Shown here: one piece after another, positions 22,703-35,820 of the stretch
Numbering within the stretch: the first letter of the stretch is position 1
Layout of the letters: each line of letters opens with the position of its first letter
Origin: JANRKB01 sp033763695
GTDB lineage: Bacteria > Planctomycetota > Phycisphaerae > Phycisphaerales > UBA1924
DNA length: 64,000 nt
NCBI GenBank assembly: GCA_033763695.1
Contig: JANRKB010000002.1
Location: 62,001-126,000 of the forward strand
Direction of reading: 5' to 3'
Made by a program: the position numbers and the translations under genes
The notes under the pieces: generated by a model
What the model was told of the DNA's origin: nothing
What the model saw: the letters and a program-made list of their open reading frames with translations, nothing else
Database searches by the model: none

Positions 22703-24892
22703 ATGCAGATTCACCACTCCCCTTCGGATTCTCTCGCAAACGGTTCCACCGCAGCTCATCTGCCGCGCACACGCCACTTCCACAATCTTGCTCGGCAGAG
22801 TTCGCGCGTCGGACGCCGCCCCGCCGCTGCCGTCCTCCTCGACGCGGGTGTGTTCAGGTTCCGTGATCCTGCTCACGAGCACGAATCCGACATTCCATTC
22901 CCCGCCTACGCCCAGCAGCCCGTCACAAAAAATTGTGGCTCCCCCGGGCACGTCCGCCCCGCATTCTCCGACATCCGCGGCAAGCGCGTGATCACAGTTT
23001 CCTGCGAAGCCGGCACCTCGCTTTATGGGACGGGCGAGCGCGCCGGCCCGCTCCGCCGCAATGGCCTGCAAGCCACCGGCTGGAACTCCGACTCCTTCGC
23101 CTACACCGACAAGACCCCCGCGCTCTATCAAACCCACCCGTGGGTGCTCGCCGTCCGACCCGACGGCACGGCCTTCGGCGTCCTCGTCGAAACCACCTGG
23201 CGCAGCATCATCGATCTCAAGCACGGGATCACCTTCGTCTGCGATGGCCCTTCGCCCGCCGTCGTCATTATCGAGAAGGACTCGCCGCAGGAAGTCGTCA
23301 AGGCGCTCGCCAAGCTCACCGGCACGATGCCGATGCCGCCGCTGTGGGCACTCGGCTATCAGCAGTGCCGTTGGTCGTATGAGCCCGAGTCCAAGGTCCG
23401 CGACATCGCCGCAGGCTTCCGCGAGCGCGACATCCCGTGCGATGTCATCTGGCTCGACATCGACTACATGGACGGCTTCCGCTGCTTTACCTTCGACAAG
23501 ACCAAGTTCCCCGACGTCAAGAAGCTCAACAGCGATCTGCACGCCAAGGGCTTCAAGATGGTCTACATGATCGACCCGGGCCTGAAGGTCGATCCCGAGT
23601 ACTTCGCCTACGCCGACGCCAAGAAGGCCGGCCACTTCATCACCGACGCCAAAGGCAACGAATACAACGGCAAGGTCTGGCCCGGCGAATGCGCCTTCCC
23701 CGACTTCACCCGCGCCAGCGTCCGCACTTGGTGGGCTTCGCTCTACAAAGACTTCATGGCCACCGGCATCGACGGCGTGTGGAACGACATGAACGAGCCC
23801 GCCGTCTTTGAAGTGCCCGAAAAGACCATGCCCGAGGACAACCGCCACGACGCCGACGCCGACCTCGGCGGTCCCGGCCCGCACGCGAAGTACCACAACA
23901 TCTACGGCCTGCAGATGGTCCGTGCCAGCCGCGAGGGCATCGCCGCCGCCAACCCCGACAAGCGCCCCTTCGTCCTCACCCGCGCGTCCTTCGTCGGCGG
24001 CCATCGCTACGCCGCCACCTGGACCGGCGACAACGAGTCCGACTGGCGTCACCTCTACTGGTCGATTCCGATGGCGCTCAATCTGGGCCTCTCCGGCCAG
24101 CCCTTCGCCGGCCCGGACATCGGCGGCTTCAACGGCAACGCCACGCCCGAACTCTTCGCCCGCTTCATGGGCATCGGCTCGCTGCTGCCCTTCAGCCGCG
24201 CTCACTCCGTGAAGGACTCCAAGGACCACGAGCCGTGGTCCTTCGGCCCTGAGTGCGAGCGGTCATGCCAGATCGCGCTGCGCCGGCGCTATCGCCTGCT
24301 CCCCTACTTCTACACGCTCTTCCGCGAAGCCCACGAAACCGGCCTCCCCGTCGTGCGCCCCGTCTTCTTCGCCGACCCCGCCGACCCGCTGCTCCGCGGC
24401 ATCGACGACGCCTTCCTCCTCGGCAGCGACGTGCTCGTCCGCGCCAACACGTCGCCCCTCGGCACGCCCGGCCCCAGCAGCGGCCACATGCCCAAGGGCA
24501 ACTGGCGCGCGTACGAACCCGTCGAAGCCGATAAGGAACTGCCGACGATTCACATCCGCGCCGGCGCGATCGTGCCCCTCGGCCCGGTCATGAACTACAT
24601 CGGCGAGAAGCCACTCGACCCGCTCACGCTCGTCATCAACCTCGACGCCGACGGCCGCGCCAGCGGGACGCTTTACGAAGACGCGGGCGATGGTCACGCG
24701 CACGCGAGCGGCGACTACATCAAGACCACCTACACGGCCGTGCGCCAAGGCTCAACCATCACAGTGTCGATCAGCACGACCGAGGGCAAGCGTGCCCGCG
24801 CCGCCCGCAAGCTCGAAGTCATCGTCTTGCACGACCGCGGCCAGAATACCGCCACCGGCACCGACGGCACACCCGTGACCATCGACCTCTAA
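22703..24892 (+). CDS. Glycoside hydrolase family 31 alpha-glucosidase
   Basis: 729 residues. The N-terminal beta-sandwich includes SLYGTGERAGPL. The TIM barrel contains PLWALGYQQCRWSYEPESKV, CDVIWLDIDYMDG and DGVWNDMNEPAVF, with the nucleophile Asp362. The acid/base Asp443 is in ATWTGDNESDW. These are the signature features of GH31 enzymes, which cleave terminal alpha-glucosidic bonds of maltose-like substrates with retention. A C-terminal domain with DGRASGTLYEDAGDG is also normal. No signal peptide is evident at the ATG at 22703, suggesting a cytoplasmic enzyme. It is divergent from, and probably controlled by, the AraC-like gene. Alpha-xylosidase specificity is possible but less likely. 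Confidence 0.95.
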   Translation: MQIHHSPSDSLANGSTAAHLPRTRHFHNLARQSSRVGRRPAAAVLLDAGVFRFRDPAHEHESDIPFPAYAQQPVTKNCGSPGHVRPAFSDIRGKRVITVSCEAGTSLYGTGERAGPLRRNGLQATGWNSDSFAYTDKTPALYQTHPWVLAVRPDGTAFGVLVETTWRSIIDLKHGITFVCDGPSPAVVIIEKDSPQEVVKALAKLTGTMPMPPLWALGYQQCRWSYEPESKVRDIAAGFRERDIPCDVIWLDIDYMDGFRCFTFDKTKFPDVKKLNSDLHAKGFKMVYMIDPGLKVDPEYFAYADAKKAGHFITDAKGNEYNGKVWPGECAFPDFTRASVRTWWASLYKDFMATGIDGVWNDMNEPAVFEVPEKTMPEDNRHDADADLGGPGPHAKYHNIYGLQMVRASREGIAAANPDKRPFVLTRASFVGGHRYAATWTGDNESDWRHLYWSIPMALNLGLSGQPFAGPDIGGFNGNATPELFARFMGIGSLLPFSRAHSVKDSKDHEPWSFGPECERSCQIALRRRYRLLPYFYTLFREAHETGLPVVRPVFFADPADPLLRGIDDAFLLGSDVLVRANTSPLGTPGPSSGHMPKGNWRAYEPVEADKELPTIHIRAGAIVPLGPVMNYIGEKPLDPLTLVINLDADGRASGTLYEDAGDGHAHASGDYIKTTYTAVRQGSTITVSISTTEGKRARAARKLEVIVLHDRGQNTATGTDGTPVTIDL

Positions 24893-24982
24893 TCGACGCT
24901 TCATCGCGCTCATTCTCAGCACCTCCTCCGCGACTGCGGCGAGATGGTCCAGCGCAGCGGGAGGTGTGTGGGCTTCCCGTGC

Positions 24983-25014
24983 CATCGATGTCCTCGTCTT
25001 CGAGGACATCGATG
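24983..25014. repeat. Perfect 32-bp palindromic repeat, copy A
   Basis: CATCGATGTCCTCG, loop TCTT, CGAGGACATCGATG: 14-bp perfect arms. The flanking TTCCCGTGC on the left is the same as at copy B (25883-25914), exactly 900 bp away. It sits in the 388-bp gene-free gap after the GH31 gene. Confidence 0.85.
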
Positions 25015-25069
25015 ATGCTTCCATCGCGTGCGACTGTCACTCCCCGCTCGTCACGCGCCTTTCTGCTCC

Positions 25070-25096
25070 ACCTTCTCCCCGCCCCGGGGAGAAGGT
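25070..25096. repeat. Hairpin repeat unit
   Basis: ACCTTCTCCCCG pairs perfectly with CGGGGAGAAGGT over 12 bp with a CCC loop. The downstream GGTCCGGCGCAGCCGGG also occurs, slightly changed, just before both 32-bp palindromes, so all three belong to one composite repeat family. Confidence 0.6.
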
Positions 25097-25280
25097 CCGG
25101 CGCAGCCGGGGTTGAGGGGTCCTCACGCCCCTGCCTGCAGTGGAGAATTCGCGGGAAGGTTGGTGCGTTATACTCTTTTCCCGCGACACGATCGCTCACG
25201 CAGCGCGGCACGACGCGCGTCGTACGTGCCAGTTCAGCGTCAACAAGAGCACGACATCCGACAGAACTGGAGACAACGCC

Positions 25281-25691
25281 ATGTGGTCCACATGCCCACG
25301 CATTTTCAGCAAACACGCGGCATTCCTGCTCGTCTGCTTCTGTGCAGCGACCGTGCTCTTCATGGGCGGTTGTGTGTCATACCGCAGCGGCCAAGCCGAA
25401 GCGCGGAAAGAACTCGCCGAAGGCAAACTCGGAGTTGCGAGATATGGGCTCTATTCCGATGATTGGGCGACGGCCTACCGCCTTGCCGAGGTCAAGTACA
25501 GCATCAAATCACGTGGATTCGGATGCATCGTAACCGATGACGATATCGACTGGGTCCGCGGCTACAACTCCGTCATGTCTCCGGCGATCGAAGCCAAGTA
25601 CGGCAAAGACTGGCGACACACGTTGCTCGCCGAAGTGAAGGCCATGTCTCCCGACGACGTGAAGAAACTGGAATCACAATACAGTCGATAG
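25281..25691 (+). CDS. Small lipoprotein of unknown function
   Basis: 136 residues. The ATG at 25281 follows GGAG at 25269-25272. A hydrophobic signal ends VLFMGGC with the lipid-acceptor Cys31. The ~105-residue mature domain (SYRSGQAEARKELAEGKLGV, then later DDIDWVRGYNSVMSPAIEAK) is charged and probably alpha-helical. I do not recognise the family. The gene is flanked on both sides by repeat-rich intergenic DNA and has lower GC than its neighbours, which could hint at an acquired island. A TATACT at 25169-25174 may be its -10 element. Confidence 0.7.
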   Translation: MWSTCPRIFSKHAAFLLVCFCAATVLFMGGCVSYRSGQAEARKELAEGKLGVARYGLYSDDWATAYRLAEVKYSIKSRGFGCIVTDDDIDWVRGYNSVMSPAIEAKYGKDWRHTLLAEVKAMSPDDVKKLESQYSR

Positions 25692-25882
25692 CGGACTCGC
25701 TCGTCGCATCGCCTCGCCCGTCGAGCACGCTGCGCGAGTTGAGCCTGCGGCAATCTTCGACCACGCCGTGCTTGTTCCGCGTGCTTCGCTCACAACACGT
25801 CTCGAGTACGACTTTCTCCCCCCTTCGCCCCGCGGGCGGGTATATGGTCCGGCGCCGCCGGGTTTGTGGGGTCTTCCCGTGC

Positions 25883-25914
25883 CATCGATGTCCTCGTCTT
25901 CGAGGACATCGATG
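25883..25914. repeat. Perfect 32-bp palindromic repeat, copy B
   Basis: Identical to copy A at 24983-25014. The preceding ~60 bp (GGTCCGGCGCCGCCGGG, then TTGTGGGG, then TCTTCCCGTGC) are also similar to copy A. The two copies flank the small lipoprotein gene in the same orientation. Confidence 0.85.
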
Positions 25915-25952
25915 CTGCTTTCCCATCCCCCGCATCGCAACCACCACCGCGT

Positions 25953-26057
25953 CCCATGCCCGATGCCCGATGCCCAAGGCCTGATGCCTTCTGCCCAATG
26001 CCCGATGCCTGATGCCTTCTGCCCGATGCCTGATGCCTGATGCCCGATGCCTTCGCC
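25953..26057. repeat. Heptanucleotide tandem array, about 15 units
   Basis: The stretch reads in 7-nt register as CCCATGC CCGATGC CCGATGC and so on, with variants CTGATGC, CTTCTGC and CCAAGGC. Because 7 is not a multiple of 3, all frames give repeated peptides rather than a plausible gene. There are no spacers, so it is not a CRISPR array. Confidence 0.85.
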
Positions 26058-26628
26058 TTTCTCCCGTACATCCACATTTGCGCGCGCGCCGTGGTGCAAC
26101 CTCACCCGCCGCGGCACAAATCTTCCAGATTTTCTTTCTCCGAGAATCACTGCACCAAACACACTTCACACTCTCGCGCCGGACACTTCTGCGCGCGCAA
26201 ACGCGTCCGTCGGGGGGTTCTTGTGGAGAGCGTGTCGCGTGCAGCCTGCGCGTCACTTCGCCGCACTTTGGGGCGACCCATCGTCCCGCGATCGCTGGCA
26301 CCACCAGCGCCCGCGCGCCGAATCAGGTCCCGAGCGACGACCGGCGAACAGCACGCAGGCCCGCAGCACACGCTCTCCCCGGTCGGCCCGGCGCGCATAC
26401 ACGCGCGCGGGACCACGCCCGCGCGGCCGCTTCACTCGCAAGAGTGTCGCGTCCGTCCGTGCCGCCCGGCTGTCCGCGCTTCTCGCCCAAAGTGCCCGCG
26501 AGCCACCAACTCGCGTGCTCGTCGCTCCCCGCGCAGACCGAAAGCAACATGCCCCGCACGCAGCAACCGCCCCGCCGCGGCAGGTGATCCTGTCGCGCCA
26601 GCGCACCCGCGTTTCATACACTCCGCCC
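26058..26628. other. Gene-free stretch before the DNA glycosylase
   Basis: About 570 bp, strongly enriched in CGCG-type runs in its second half. Open frames exist on both strands, but they have no recognisable domain, no ribosome-binding site and a biased Arg/Ala/Pro composition. I see no gene or RNA here. Confidence 0.5.
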
Positions 26629-27651
26629 ATGCCATCAACATTCTCGATCAAGACGCCGCGCGACTTTGATCTCAAACGCGACCTCTGTTCCTACGGCTAC
26701 TTCCTCCTCGCGCCCAATCACTGGGACGTCCGCCGCCAGCAGTTCATCCGCACCCTGCTGCTCGCGAATCGCGCCGTGACGCTCCGCATCACGCAGACGG
26801 CCGCGGGCGCACCGCTCAAGGTCGTCGCCGACGCCACGCTCTCGCGCGGCGATCGCGATGCCGCATCGCTCCAGCTCGCCCGCATGCTGCGCCTCGACGA
26901 GGATGAAGAACACGTTGGCGCGTTCCACGCCGTCGATCCGCGTTGGCGTGCCTCGGGGCGCGGCCGGATTATGCGGTCGCCCACGCTCTTCGAAGACATC
27001 ATCAAAACCGTCACCAGTTGCAACGTCACCTGGCCCAGCACGATCGTCATGAATCGGCGCCTGTGCGAGGTGCTGGGGACCAGGTCCGCCAGCGGCCTCT
27101 TCACCTTCCCCAGCGCTGACAAGTTGGCCCTCGCGCGGCCGCAGACGCTGCGCGCTCGCTGCCGCGTCGGCTATCGCGACGCCCGCATCATCCAGCTCGC
27201 CAAGCTCTATCGCAGCGCACTGTCGCGCCCGGACACAACGCGCCCCGCGAACCGCAGGACGCCGACCAAGCCCGCGCCGATCATCGATCTCGCGCTGCTG
27301 CAAGACCCGACCACGCCCGACGATGTCATCTTCAAGTCGCTCGTCGCCCTGCCGGGCATCGGCCCCTACGCCGCGGCCAACATCATGCAGTTGCTCGGTC
27401 GCTACGCCCGCCTGCCGCTCGACACCGAAAGCGTGCGCCACGGCCGCACGCTGCTTGGCTTCAAGGGCAGCAGCCCGCAGGTGATGAAGAAGGTGCAAGC
27501 CCACTTCAAACCCTTCGGCCCGCACGCCTTCCGCTCGTACTGGTTTGAGATGTGGTCGTTCTACGAGAGCAAGCACGGCCCCGCGTGGACATGGGAGCGC
27601 GACAGCACCGGCAAGATGTTCACCGCGGCACAACTCAATCCCAAAGCGTGA
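26629..27651 (+). CDS. HhH-GPD superfamily DNA glycosylase
   Basis: 340 residues starting at the ATG at 26629. The C-terminal half carries the helix-hairpin-helix LVALPGIGPYAAANIMQLLG, followed by LPLDTESVRHG. Asp265 sits where the catalytic Asp of Nth, AlkA and OGG1-type base-excision enzymes lies. The N-terminal part (HWDVRRQQFIRTLLLANRAV, then RIMRSPTLFEDIIKTVTSCN) resembles the AlkA/OGG1 arrangement. There is no C-terminal iron-sulfur Cys cluster, so an Nth/MutY identity is unlikely. It probably removes alkylated or oxidised bases; the exact lesion cannot be assigned. Upstream in-frame sequence overlaps repeats and is not part of the gene. Confidence 0.85.
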   Translation: MPSTFSIKTPRDFDLKRDLCSYGYFLLAPNHWDVRRQQFIRTLLLANRAVTLRITQTAAGAPLKVVADATLSRGDRDAASLQLARMLRLDEDEEHVGAFHAVDPRWRASGRGRIMRSPTLFEDIIKTVTSCNVTWPSTIVMNRRLCEVLGTRSASGLFTFPSADKLALARPQTLRARCRVGYRDARIIQLAKLYRSALSRPDTTRPANRRTPTKPAPIIDLALLQDPTTPDDVIFKSLVALPGIGPYAAANIMQLLGRYARLPLDTESVRHGRTLLGFKGSSPQVMKKVQAHFKPFGPHAFRSYWFEMWSFYESKHGPAWTWERDSTGKMFTAAQLNPKA

Positions 27652-27849
27652 TTCTCAGTTACTTTGCTGGCATCGACGCGGCGGCCGCGCAACTCGAAAG
27701 GGTAGTTGTGCGCAAACGCGTCCTTGTGACACTGATCCGCGATGGAGTCGTAGAACGCAGGGTTCTAGGCCGAGCCCTTGCACTGCGCGATCTCGGCGTG
27801 CAACTGCTCGGACAGATCGTGGCCCGCAACCGTCCCCCACCGCTCTGTG

Positions 27850-28080
27850 CTACCGCGTCATCCGCGCGAGTTGCTCGGGCGGGATCTGACGCGCCTGCTG
27901 CACGCGGAACATGCGAAACCAGTGACAAGTGCGGCACCAGCCCAGCACGCGCTTGCCGCGCGACGCCGCGCCGAGCCGAATGCCACCCGCCTCGCGCAGC
28001 GTCCGCCACGCATCGCAGCGTGGGCACGACGCAATCCACGTGTTGTCCTCAATCGGCGCGCTGGGATCGACGTTGCTCAT
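27850..28080 (-). CDS. Small zinc-ribbon protein
   Basis: 76 residues starting at the ATG at 28080. Two Cys pairs, SCPRCDAW and GWCRTCHW, separated by about 24 residues, look like a zinc ribbon. The rest is basic (RMFRVQQARQIP). The family is not recognised. Such proteins often bind nucleic acid or another protein. The 198 bp between it and the glycosylase gene contain nothing convincing. Confidence 0.6.
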   Translation of the reverse strand: MSNVDPSAPIEDNTWIASCPRCDAWRTLREAGGIRLGAASRGKRVLGWCRTCHWFRMFRVQQARQIPPEQLARMTR

Positions 28081-28205
28081 GGCGGCTCGTCTCCGATTCG
28101 CCCCCCGGCAGACTTGGCTCTGTCTGCTTCTTGGCAATCACGACGCGGAGATTTCAGCCCGACATCGCTGCTTCCTCGCAGACGATCACGACCACGCCGC
28201 CGCAC

Positions 28206-31900
<3,695 letters not shown>

Positions 31901-32150
31901 GAGACCCCTTCGTGAGCGAGATGTTCGGCGTGGCGGCGCGGCGAGAGACCCGTCCTGCGCCCCGCGAGAAACCCCGCTGGACCCCCCGGTGGGCGCAAAC
32001 TCGCAGACAGTACGCGCGCGGCGGCAGGGAGCAAAGCCGCGGCGGGTCTTTCCTCAAGAAAAGGATCGCAATGGGCGCCCAAGTCGGACGTCTGGATGAA
32101 TATTCAGTCGGGTTGCGCACGCGGGGCAGTCCCGGCCAGCGCGTGCCGCG

Positions 32151-34160
32151 TCACTTGAGCAGGAAGACTTTGACAAGCACGTCGCCGATTCCGACGAGTG
32201 CCGCGCCCGCGATGATGCCGGCGCAGATCGGTTCGTGGGTCTGGATCCAGAGTTTGTTGCCGGTGGACGCGGGATTCTTGTGGTAGAGCTTGTGCATCAG
32301 CGCGAAGAAAACCGCGCCAGCGAACATCGCCATCGTCGAATCCGGCGGCACCACCACGCCGAGGCCGATCGCCAGCGGCGACACCGGAAACTTGTTGCGG
32401 CTCAGGATTCGCGTCACTTCAAGCATCAGACCCGCGACGGCGGCGATGATGATGGACGTGAGGATGGACTTGGTGAGCAGTTGTCCGCTTCCGCCGCCGA
32501 AGATCGCCGAGACCATGTCCGACACACCCTTCCACTGCACCGCGGCGGGGAAGGAGAACTGGCCGGTGGCCATGACATTCTGCAGGTGCTGCGGATCGGT
32601 GGCCGCAACCTCGGGCTTGTATTCGCTGAGGAACAGGACGTAGAAGAGCGGCGTGGCGGCGAGCGCACCGGCGATGATGCCGATGATGTGGCCGATCGCC
32701 TGATGCCGCGGCTTGCCGCCGAGCATGTAGCCGGGCTTGATGTCCATGAGCAGGTTGCTGGCGTTGCCCGCGACCTCGACGCACATGACGCCGGTCATGA
32801 GGTTTGTCGGCGGGTGCTTGGGGTCCAGCGCGCCGAAGAGGAACTGTGGGATCTTGGAGAGCGAACCCGTCGGCGTCGTGCCGGTCATCGCGGTGCTGCT
32901 GGCGGCGATGAGCGACAGGATGATGATCAGCGGGATCGCGCTGGCACCGAAGATCCACGACACGCCGAACCAATCGTGGGCCATCCACACGCCCACCGCG
33001 CCCACCAGCGGAATGCCGGCGAACGAGATCCACAGCGGCACTTCGATGTGCCCAAGCACGTCCTTGCCCGCGTTCTTCTCGCTTGAGCGATCAAACACGA
33101 TGCGGAATGCGTCGATAAAGAACTGCGGCTTGCTGAAGAGCGACACCATCGACGCCACCACCATCAGCACGATGCCCCACCACAGCGACCACGTGTTCAG
33201 GATGTGAGCGCGGCCGAACACGGCGGTGCCGTCGGCGATGGAGCCCGACTTGGGCACGATCTCGCCGATCGAGATCATCCACGGGACGACGATGGCGAAG
33301 TTGAGCAGCGCGCCGAAGAGCATGTTGCTCGTCGCACGCAGACCCGAGAGCGCACCCGCGCCGAACATCGCAAGGTCGAGCGCGGGCGAGAGGGCGAGTT
33401 GGCGGATGTCAACGCCGCCGAGCTTGGGCAGCGGCGCTTTGCCCGCGGCGACGAGGTCGTAGTACCACCCATCAAGCTGGTGCGGCAGGTGCCATGCGCT
33501 CTTGAGGCCCATCCACTTCTCCTGGATGAGCTTCATGTACGACTCGCCCGAGATGAAGCTGATGAAGCCCGCAAGCCCGGCGGTGACGGCGAGCGCCTTG
33601 GCCTTGAACATGCCGACGGCGGCTTCGGAGGAATAGAGCGTGTCCAGAACCACGCCGCACGCCCGGCCTTCGGGGAACGGCTGCTGCTCGTCGTTGATGA
33701 AGCGCCGCTTCATCGGGAAGGCGACAAGCACGCCGAGGATCGACAGCACCACCATGAACCAGAAGATCTGCCACCGCGGCAGCGGCTTGTTCTCGATCCA
33801 CATATACGCGGCGACGCCCGCGACAAGCGGGCTGGTCATGTAGCCCGCCGAGGTGGCGATGCTCTGCATCGCGTTGTTCTCAAGGATGGTGAAGTCGCGG
33901 GCGCCGAGCTGTGACAGCAGGCGGAACGCGGCGAAGGCGAGAATCACGCTGGTGAGACCGACGCCCAGCGTCCAGCCGGTCTTGGCACCGACGTAGAGGT
34001 TCGTCGCGCTGAGCACGCCGCCCAGCAGGAAGCCGGTGATCGCGGAGCGCAGCGTCAACTGCGGCATGTTGCCGCGGAAGACGTTGGTGAGCCACCAGCG
34101 GTCCTTTTCTTCGCGGCTCCAGGTGTTGATCTGTTCGGGCGTGAGGGTCGGGATGGCCAT
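32151..34160 (-). CDS. OPT-family oligopeptide/metal-chelate transporter
   Basis: 669 residues with about 14-16 hydrophobic helices, the size and pattern of the OPT family, which imports small peptides or metal-chelate complexes with protons. Conserved stretches include LTLRSAITGFLLGGVLSATN, FTILENNAMQSIATSAGYMT, MKRRFINDEQQPFPEG and MFGAGALSGLRATSNMLFGA. The ATG at 34160 begins the conserved N-terminus (MAIPTLTPEQIN). An upstream extension would run through the tRNA gene and is rejected. It stands alone. The substrate is unknown. Confidence 0.93.
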   Translation of the reverse strand: MAIPTLTPEQINTWSREEKDRWWLTNVFRGNMPQLTLRSAITGFLLGGVLSATNLYVGAKTGWTLGVGLTSVILAFAAFRLLSQLGARDFTILENNAMQSIATSAGYMTSPLVAGVAAYMWIENKPLPRWQIFWFMVVLSILGVLVAFPMKRRFINDEQQPFPEGRACGVVLDTLYSSEAAVGMFKAKALAVTAGLAGFISFISGESYMKLIQEKWMGLKSAWHLPHQLDGWYYDLVAAGKAPLPKLGGVDIRQLALSPALDLAMFGAGALSGLRATSNMLFGALLNFAIVVPWMISIGEIVPKSGSIADGTAVFGRAHILNTWSLWWGIVLMVVASMVSLFSKPQFFIDAFRIVFDRSSEKNAGKDVLGHIEVPLWISFAGIPLVGAVGVWMAHDWFGVSWIFGASAIPLIIILSLIAASSTAMTGTTPTGSLSKIPQFLFGALDPKHPPTNLMTGVMCVEVAGNASNLLMDIKPGYMLGGKPRHQAIGHIIGIIAGALAATPLFYVLFLSEYKPEVAATDPQHLQNVMATGQFSFPAAVQWKGVSDMVSAIFGGGSGQLLTKSILTSIIIAAVAGLMLEVTRILSRNKFPVSPLAIGLGVVVPPDSTMAMFAGAVFFALMHKLYHKNPASTGNKLWIQTHEPICAGIIAGAALVGIGDVLVKVFLLK

Positions 34161-34233
34161 AGGGCCACCACAATATCGGGTTTGGAGCGGCGGGGAACCC
34201 CGACGCGGCCAAAGTCGCCGCGTGCGAGCCAAA

Positions 34234-34317
34234 TGCGGGTGACAGGAATCGAACCTGCACGGCCTTTCGGCCACGGGAACCTAAATCCCGCGCGTCTGCC
34301 AGTTCCGCCACACCCGC
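34234..34317 (-). tRNA. tRNA-Leu (anticodon TAG)
   Basis: On the coding strand it begins GCGGGTGTGGCGGAACTGGC. The anticodon arm is CGGGA-TTTAGGT-TCCCG, giving anticodon TAG, which reads CUA and other CUN leucine codons. A long variable arm (TGGCCGAAAGGCCGT), the T-arm with TTCGATT, and a 7-bp acceptor stem with discriminator A complete a class II leucine tRNA. CCA is not encoded. Confidence 0.95.
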
Positions 34318-34386
34318 GGTTGGGGGCGATCGGGGCATCGTAGGTGTGGGCCGTTGCAGTCCGGATGCCGGGCGGGGCCGGGGGCG

Positions 34387-35622
34387 TCAACCGCCGAGGC
34401 CCTTGCTCATGTTCATCAGCGGGATCATGATCGAGAGGACCATGCCGCCGATGAAGAGGAAGAGCGCGACGATGAGCGCGGGCTCGAGCACGGCGAGCAG
34501 ACGCGTCGAGCGGCGCTCGACTTCTTCGGCGGTGTCGGTCGCGAGCGTGTCGAACGCGGCCTGAAGGTCGCCCGATCGCTCGGCGGCGATGAGCAGACGG
34601 CGCGTCGGCAGCGGCAGCGCGGTCACTTCATCGATGAGCTGACGCAGCACGCCGCCTTCGATGAGGCGCGTGCGCAGACGCGTGAGCTGGGTCTTGAGCA
34701 TCGGGTGCGAGAGTGCCCCGACGCCGACGCCCAGCGCGTCGCCGAGCGTCACGCCGCTGCGGGTCATGGCGGACATGACGGTGAAGAAGCGTGCGGATTC
34801 CTGGGCGAGCACCACATCGCGCAGGAGCGGGGCGCGGCGGGACAAGCCGCCGATGCTCGCGAGGATCGGACGGCGCATGATGATCGCGAGGACCAGAACG
34901 CAGCCGATCACGATGAGCACCGGGACGAGGTGTTCATCGAGGAACATGCCGGTGCCGAAGACGATGCGGGTGAAGAACGGGAAGGGCTTGTCTCCCTGCA
35001 CCTGCGTGAGCGCGCTGGCGATCCGCGGCACGATGAATGCCATCATCGCAAAGCCCAGAATCAGGCCGATCGAGCCGACGATCGCCGGGTAGAGCATGAG
35101 CGTCAGCACTTTGTTGCTGATGGCGACCTGGCGGCGTGCGGTGATCGAGAGTTGCTTGGCCGCGCCCGCGAGATCGCCGGTGCGCTCGGCGGCGCGATAG
35201 ACGGCGACGGTGACGCGATCAAAGCAGCCGACCGTTTCGCAGGCGTCGGCGAAACTCGAGCCGCTGGAGACCAGTTCGCGCATGCGGATGATGCGGGGAC
35301 GCAGGGCGGGAGAGACGGCGGTGACGCAGACTTCGAGGGCTTCGACCAGCGGCACGCCGCGGCCCAGCAACTGCGCGAGCTGGGTGTTCAGTTCTGCCTG
35401 GTCCTTGAGGCTGATGCGGGCGAGGGGCGCTGCACCGGGGAGCGGGGCACGCCACATGCGGAGCGGGACAAGGCGATCGCGGCGGAGTTCGTCGGCGAGG
35501 GCACGCTCGGTGGCGGCACGACGCAGACCGATGGTGCGGCCGCCGCCGGGCTTGCCGGCGATGAAGAGGAAGGTGCCGGGGCCGGTGGCCGAGGATCGTG
35601 ATGGGAGCAGGCGGGTGGCCAT
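34387..35622 (-). CDS. GspF/PilC-type inner-membrane secretion protein
   Basis: 411 residues with two T2SSF domains. The first (LNTQLAQLLGRGVPLVEALE, RMRELVSSGSSFADACETVG, AAERTGDLAGAAKQLSI) is repeated in the second (FFTVMSAMTRSGVTLGDALG, LIAAERSGDLQAAFDTLA). Each is followed by paired membrane helices. This is the platform protein that links the assembly ATPase to pseudopilus or pilus growth. The ATG at 35622 starts the conserved length. It lies about 17 kb from the secretin and has no secretion genes next to it, so the apparatus is scattered. Whether it serves type IV pili or type II secretion is unresolved. Confidence 0.92.
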   Translation of the reverse strand: MATRLLPSRSSATGPGTFLFIAGKPGGGRTIGLRRAATERALADELRRDRLVPLRMWRAPLPGAAPLARISLKDQAELNTQLAQLLGRGVPLVEALEVCVTAVSPALRPRIIRMRELVSSGSSFADACETVGCFDRVTVAVYRAAERTGDLAGAAKQLSITARRQVAISNKVLTLMLYPAIVGSIGLILGFAMMAFIVPRIASALTQVQGDKPFPFFTRIVFGTGMFLDEHLVPVLIVIGCVLVLAIIMRRPILASIGGLSRRAPLLRDVVLAQESARFFTVMSAMTRSGVTLGDALGVGVGALSHPMLKTQLTRLRTRLIEGGVLRQLIDEVTALPLPTRRLLIAAERSGDLQAAFDTLATDTAEEVERRSTRLLAVLEPALIVALFLFIGGMVLSIMIPLMNMSKGLGG

Positions 35623-35659
35623 GGCTGGGGGTGAGTGTAGGGAAAGGCGACGGACTTCA

Positions 35660-35820
35660 AGCTCCCTCCCGGAGGGAGGGGGACGGGGGTGGGTGCGTGG
35701 ATCGGACATGACGTGTTCGACACGGCCGCGATGCTTGCATGCTACTTATGCGTCGGCAGCTTCGATCTCTTGTTCCTTTCGAACCCCTCCCCTTACCCCT
35801 CCCCTCTGAGGAGGGGGCGT
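35660..35820. repeat. GC-rich intergenic hairpin repeats
   Basis: Within the 356-bp gap upstream of tdh there are two poly-C/poly-G hairpins: CTCCCTCC/GGAGGGAG at 35662-35678 (extended by a GGGGACGGGGGTGGGTG run) and CCCCTC/GAGGGG at 35801-35816, preceded by a TACCCCTCCCC run. They resemble dispersed REP-like elements. No gene is seen in the gap. Confidence 0.5.

Noticed and set aside
25953..26057. Possible CRISPR array
   Set aside because: The units are 7 nt and contiguous, with no spacers and no cas genes nearby.
24893..26060. Insertion sequence or transposon carrying the lipoprotein gene
   Set aside because: No transposase or target-site duplication was seen; the palindromes alone do not prove mobility.
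27652..27849. Second small gene next to the zinc-ribbon gene
   Set aside because: Short frames here lack a start with a ribosome-binding site and show no recognisable motif.
34161..34274. Longer OPT transporter start
   Set aside because: The extension would run into the tRNA-Leu gene and has no family similarity.
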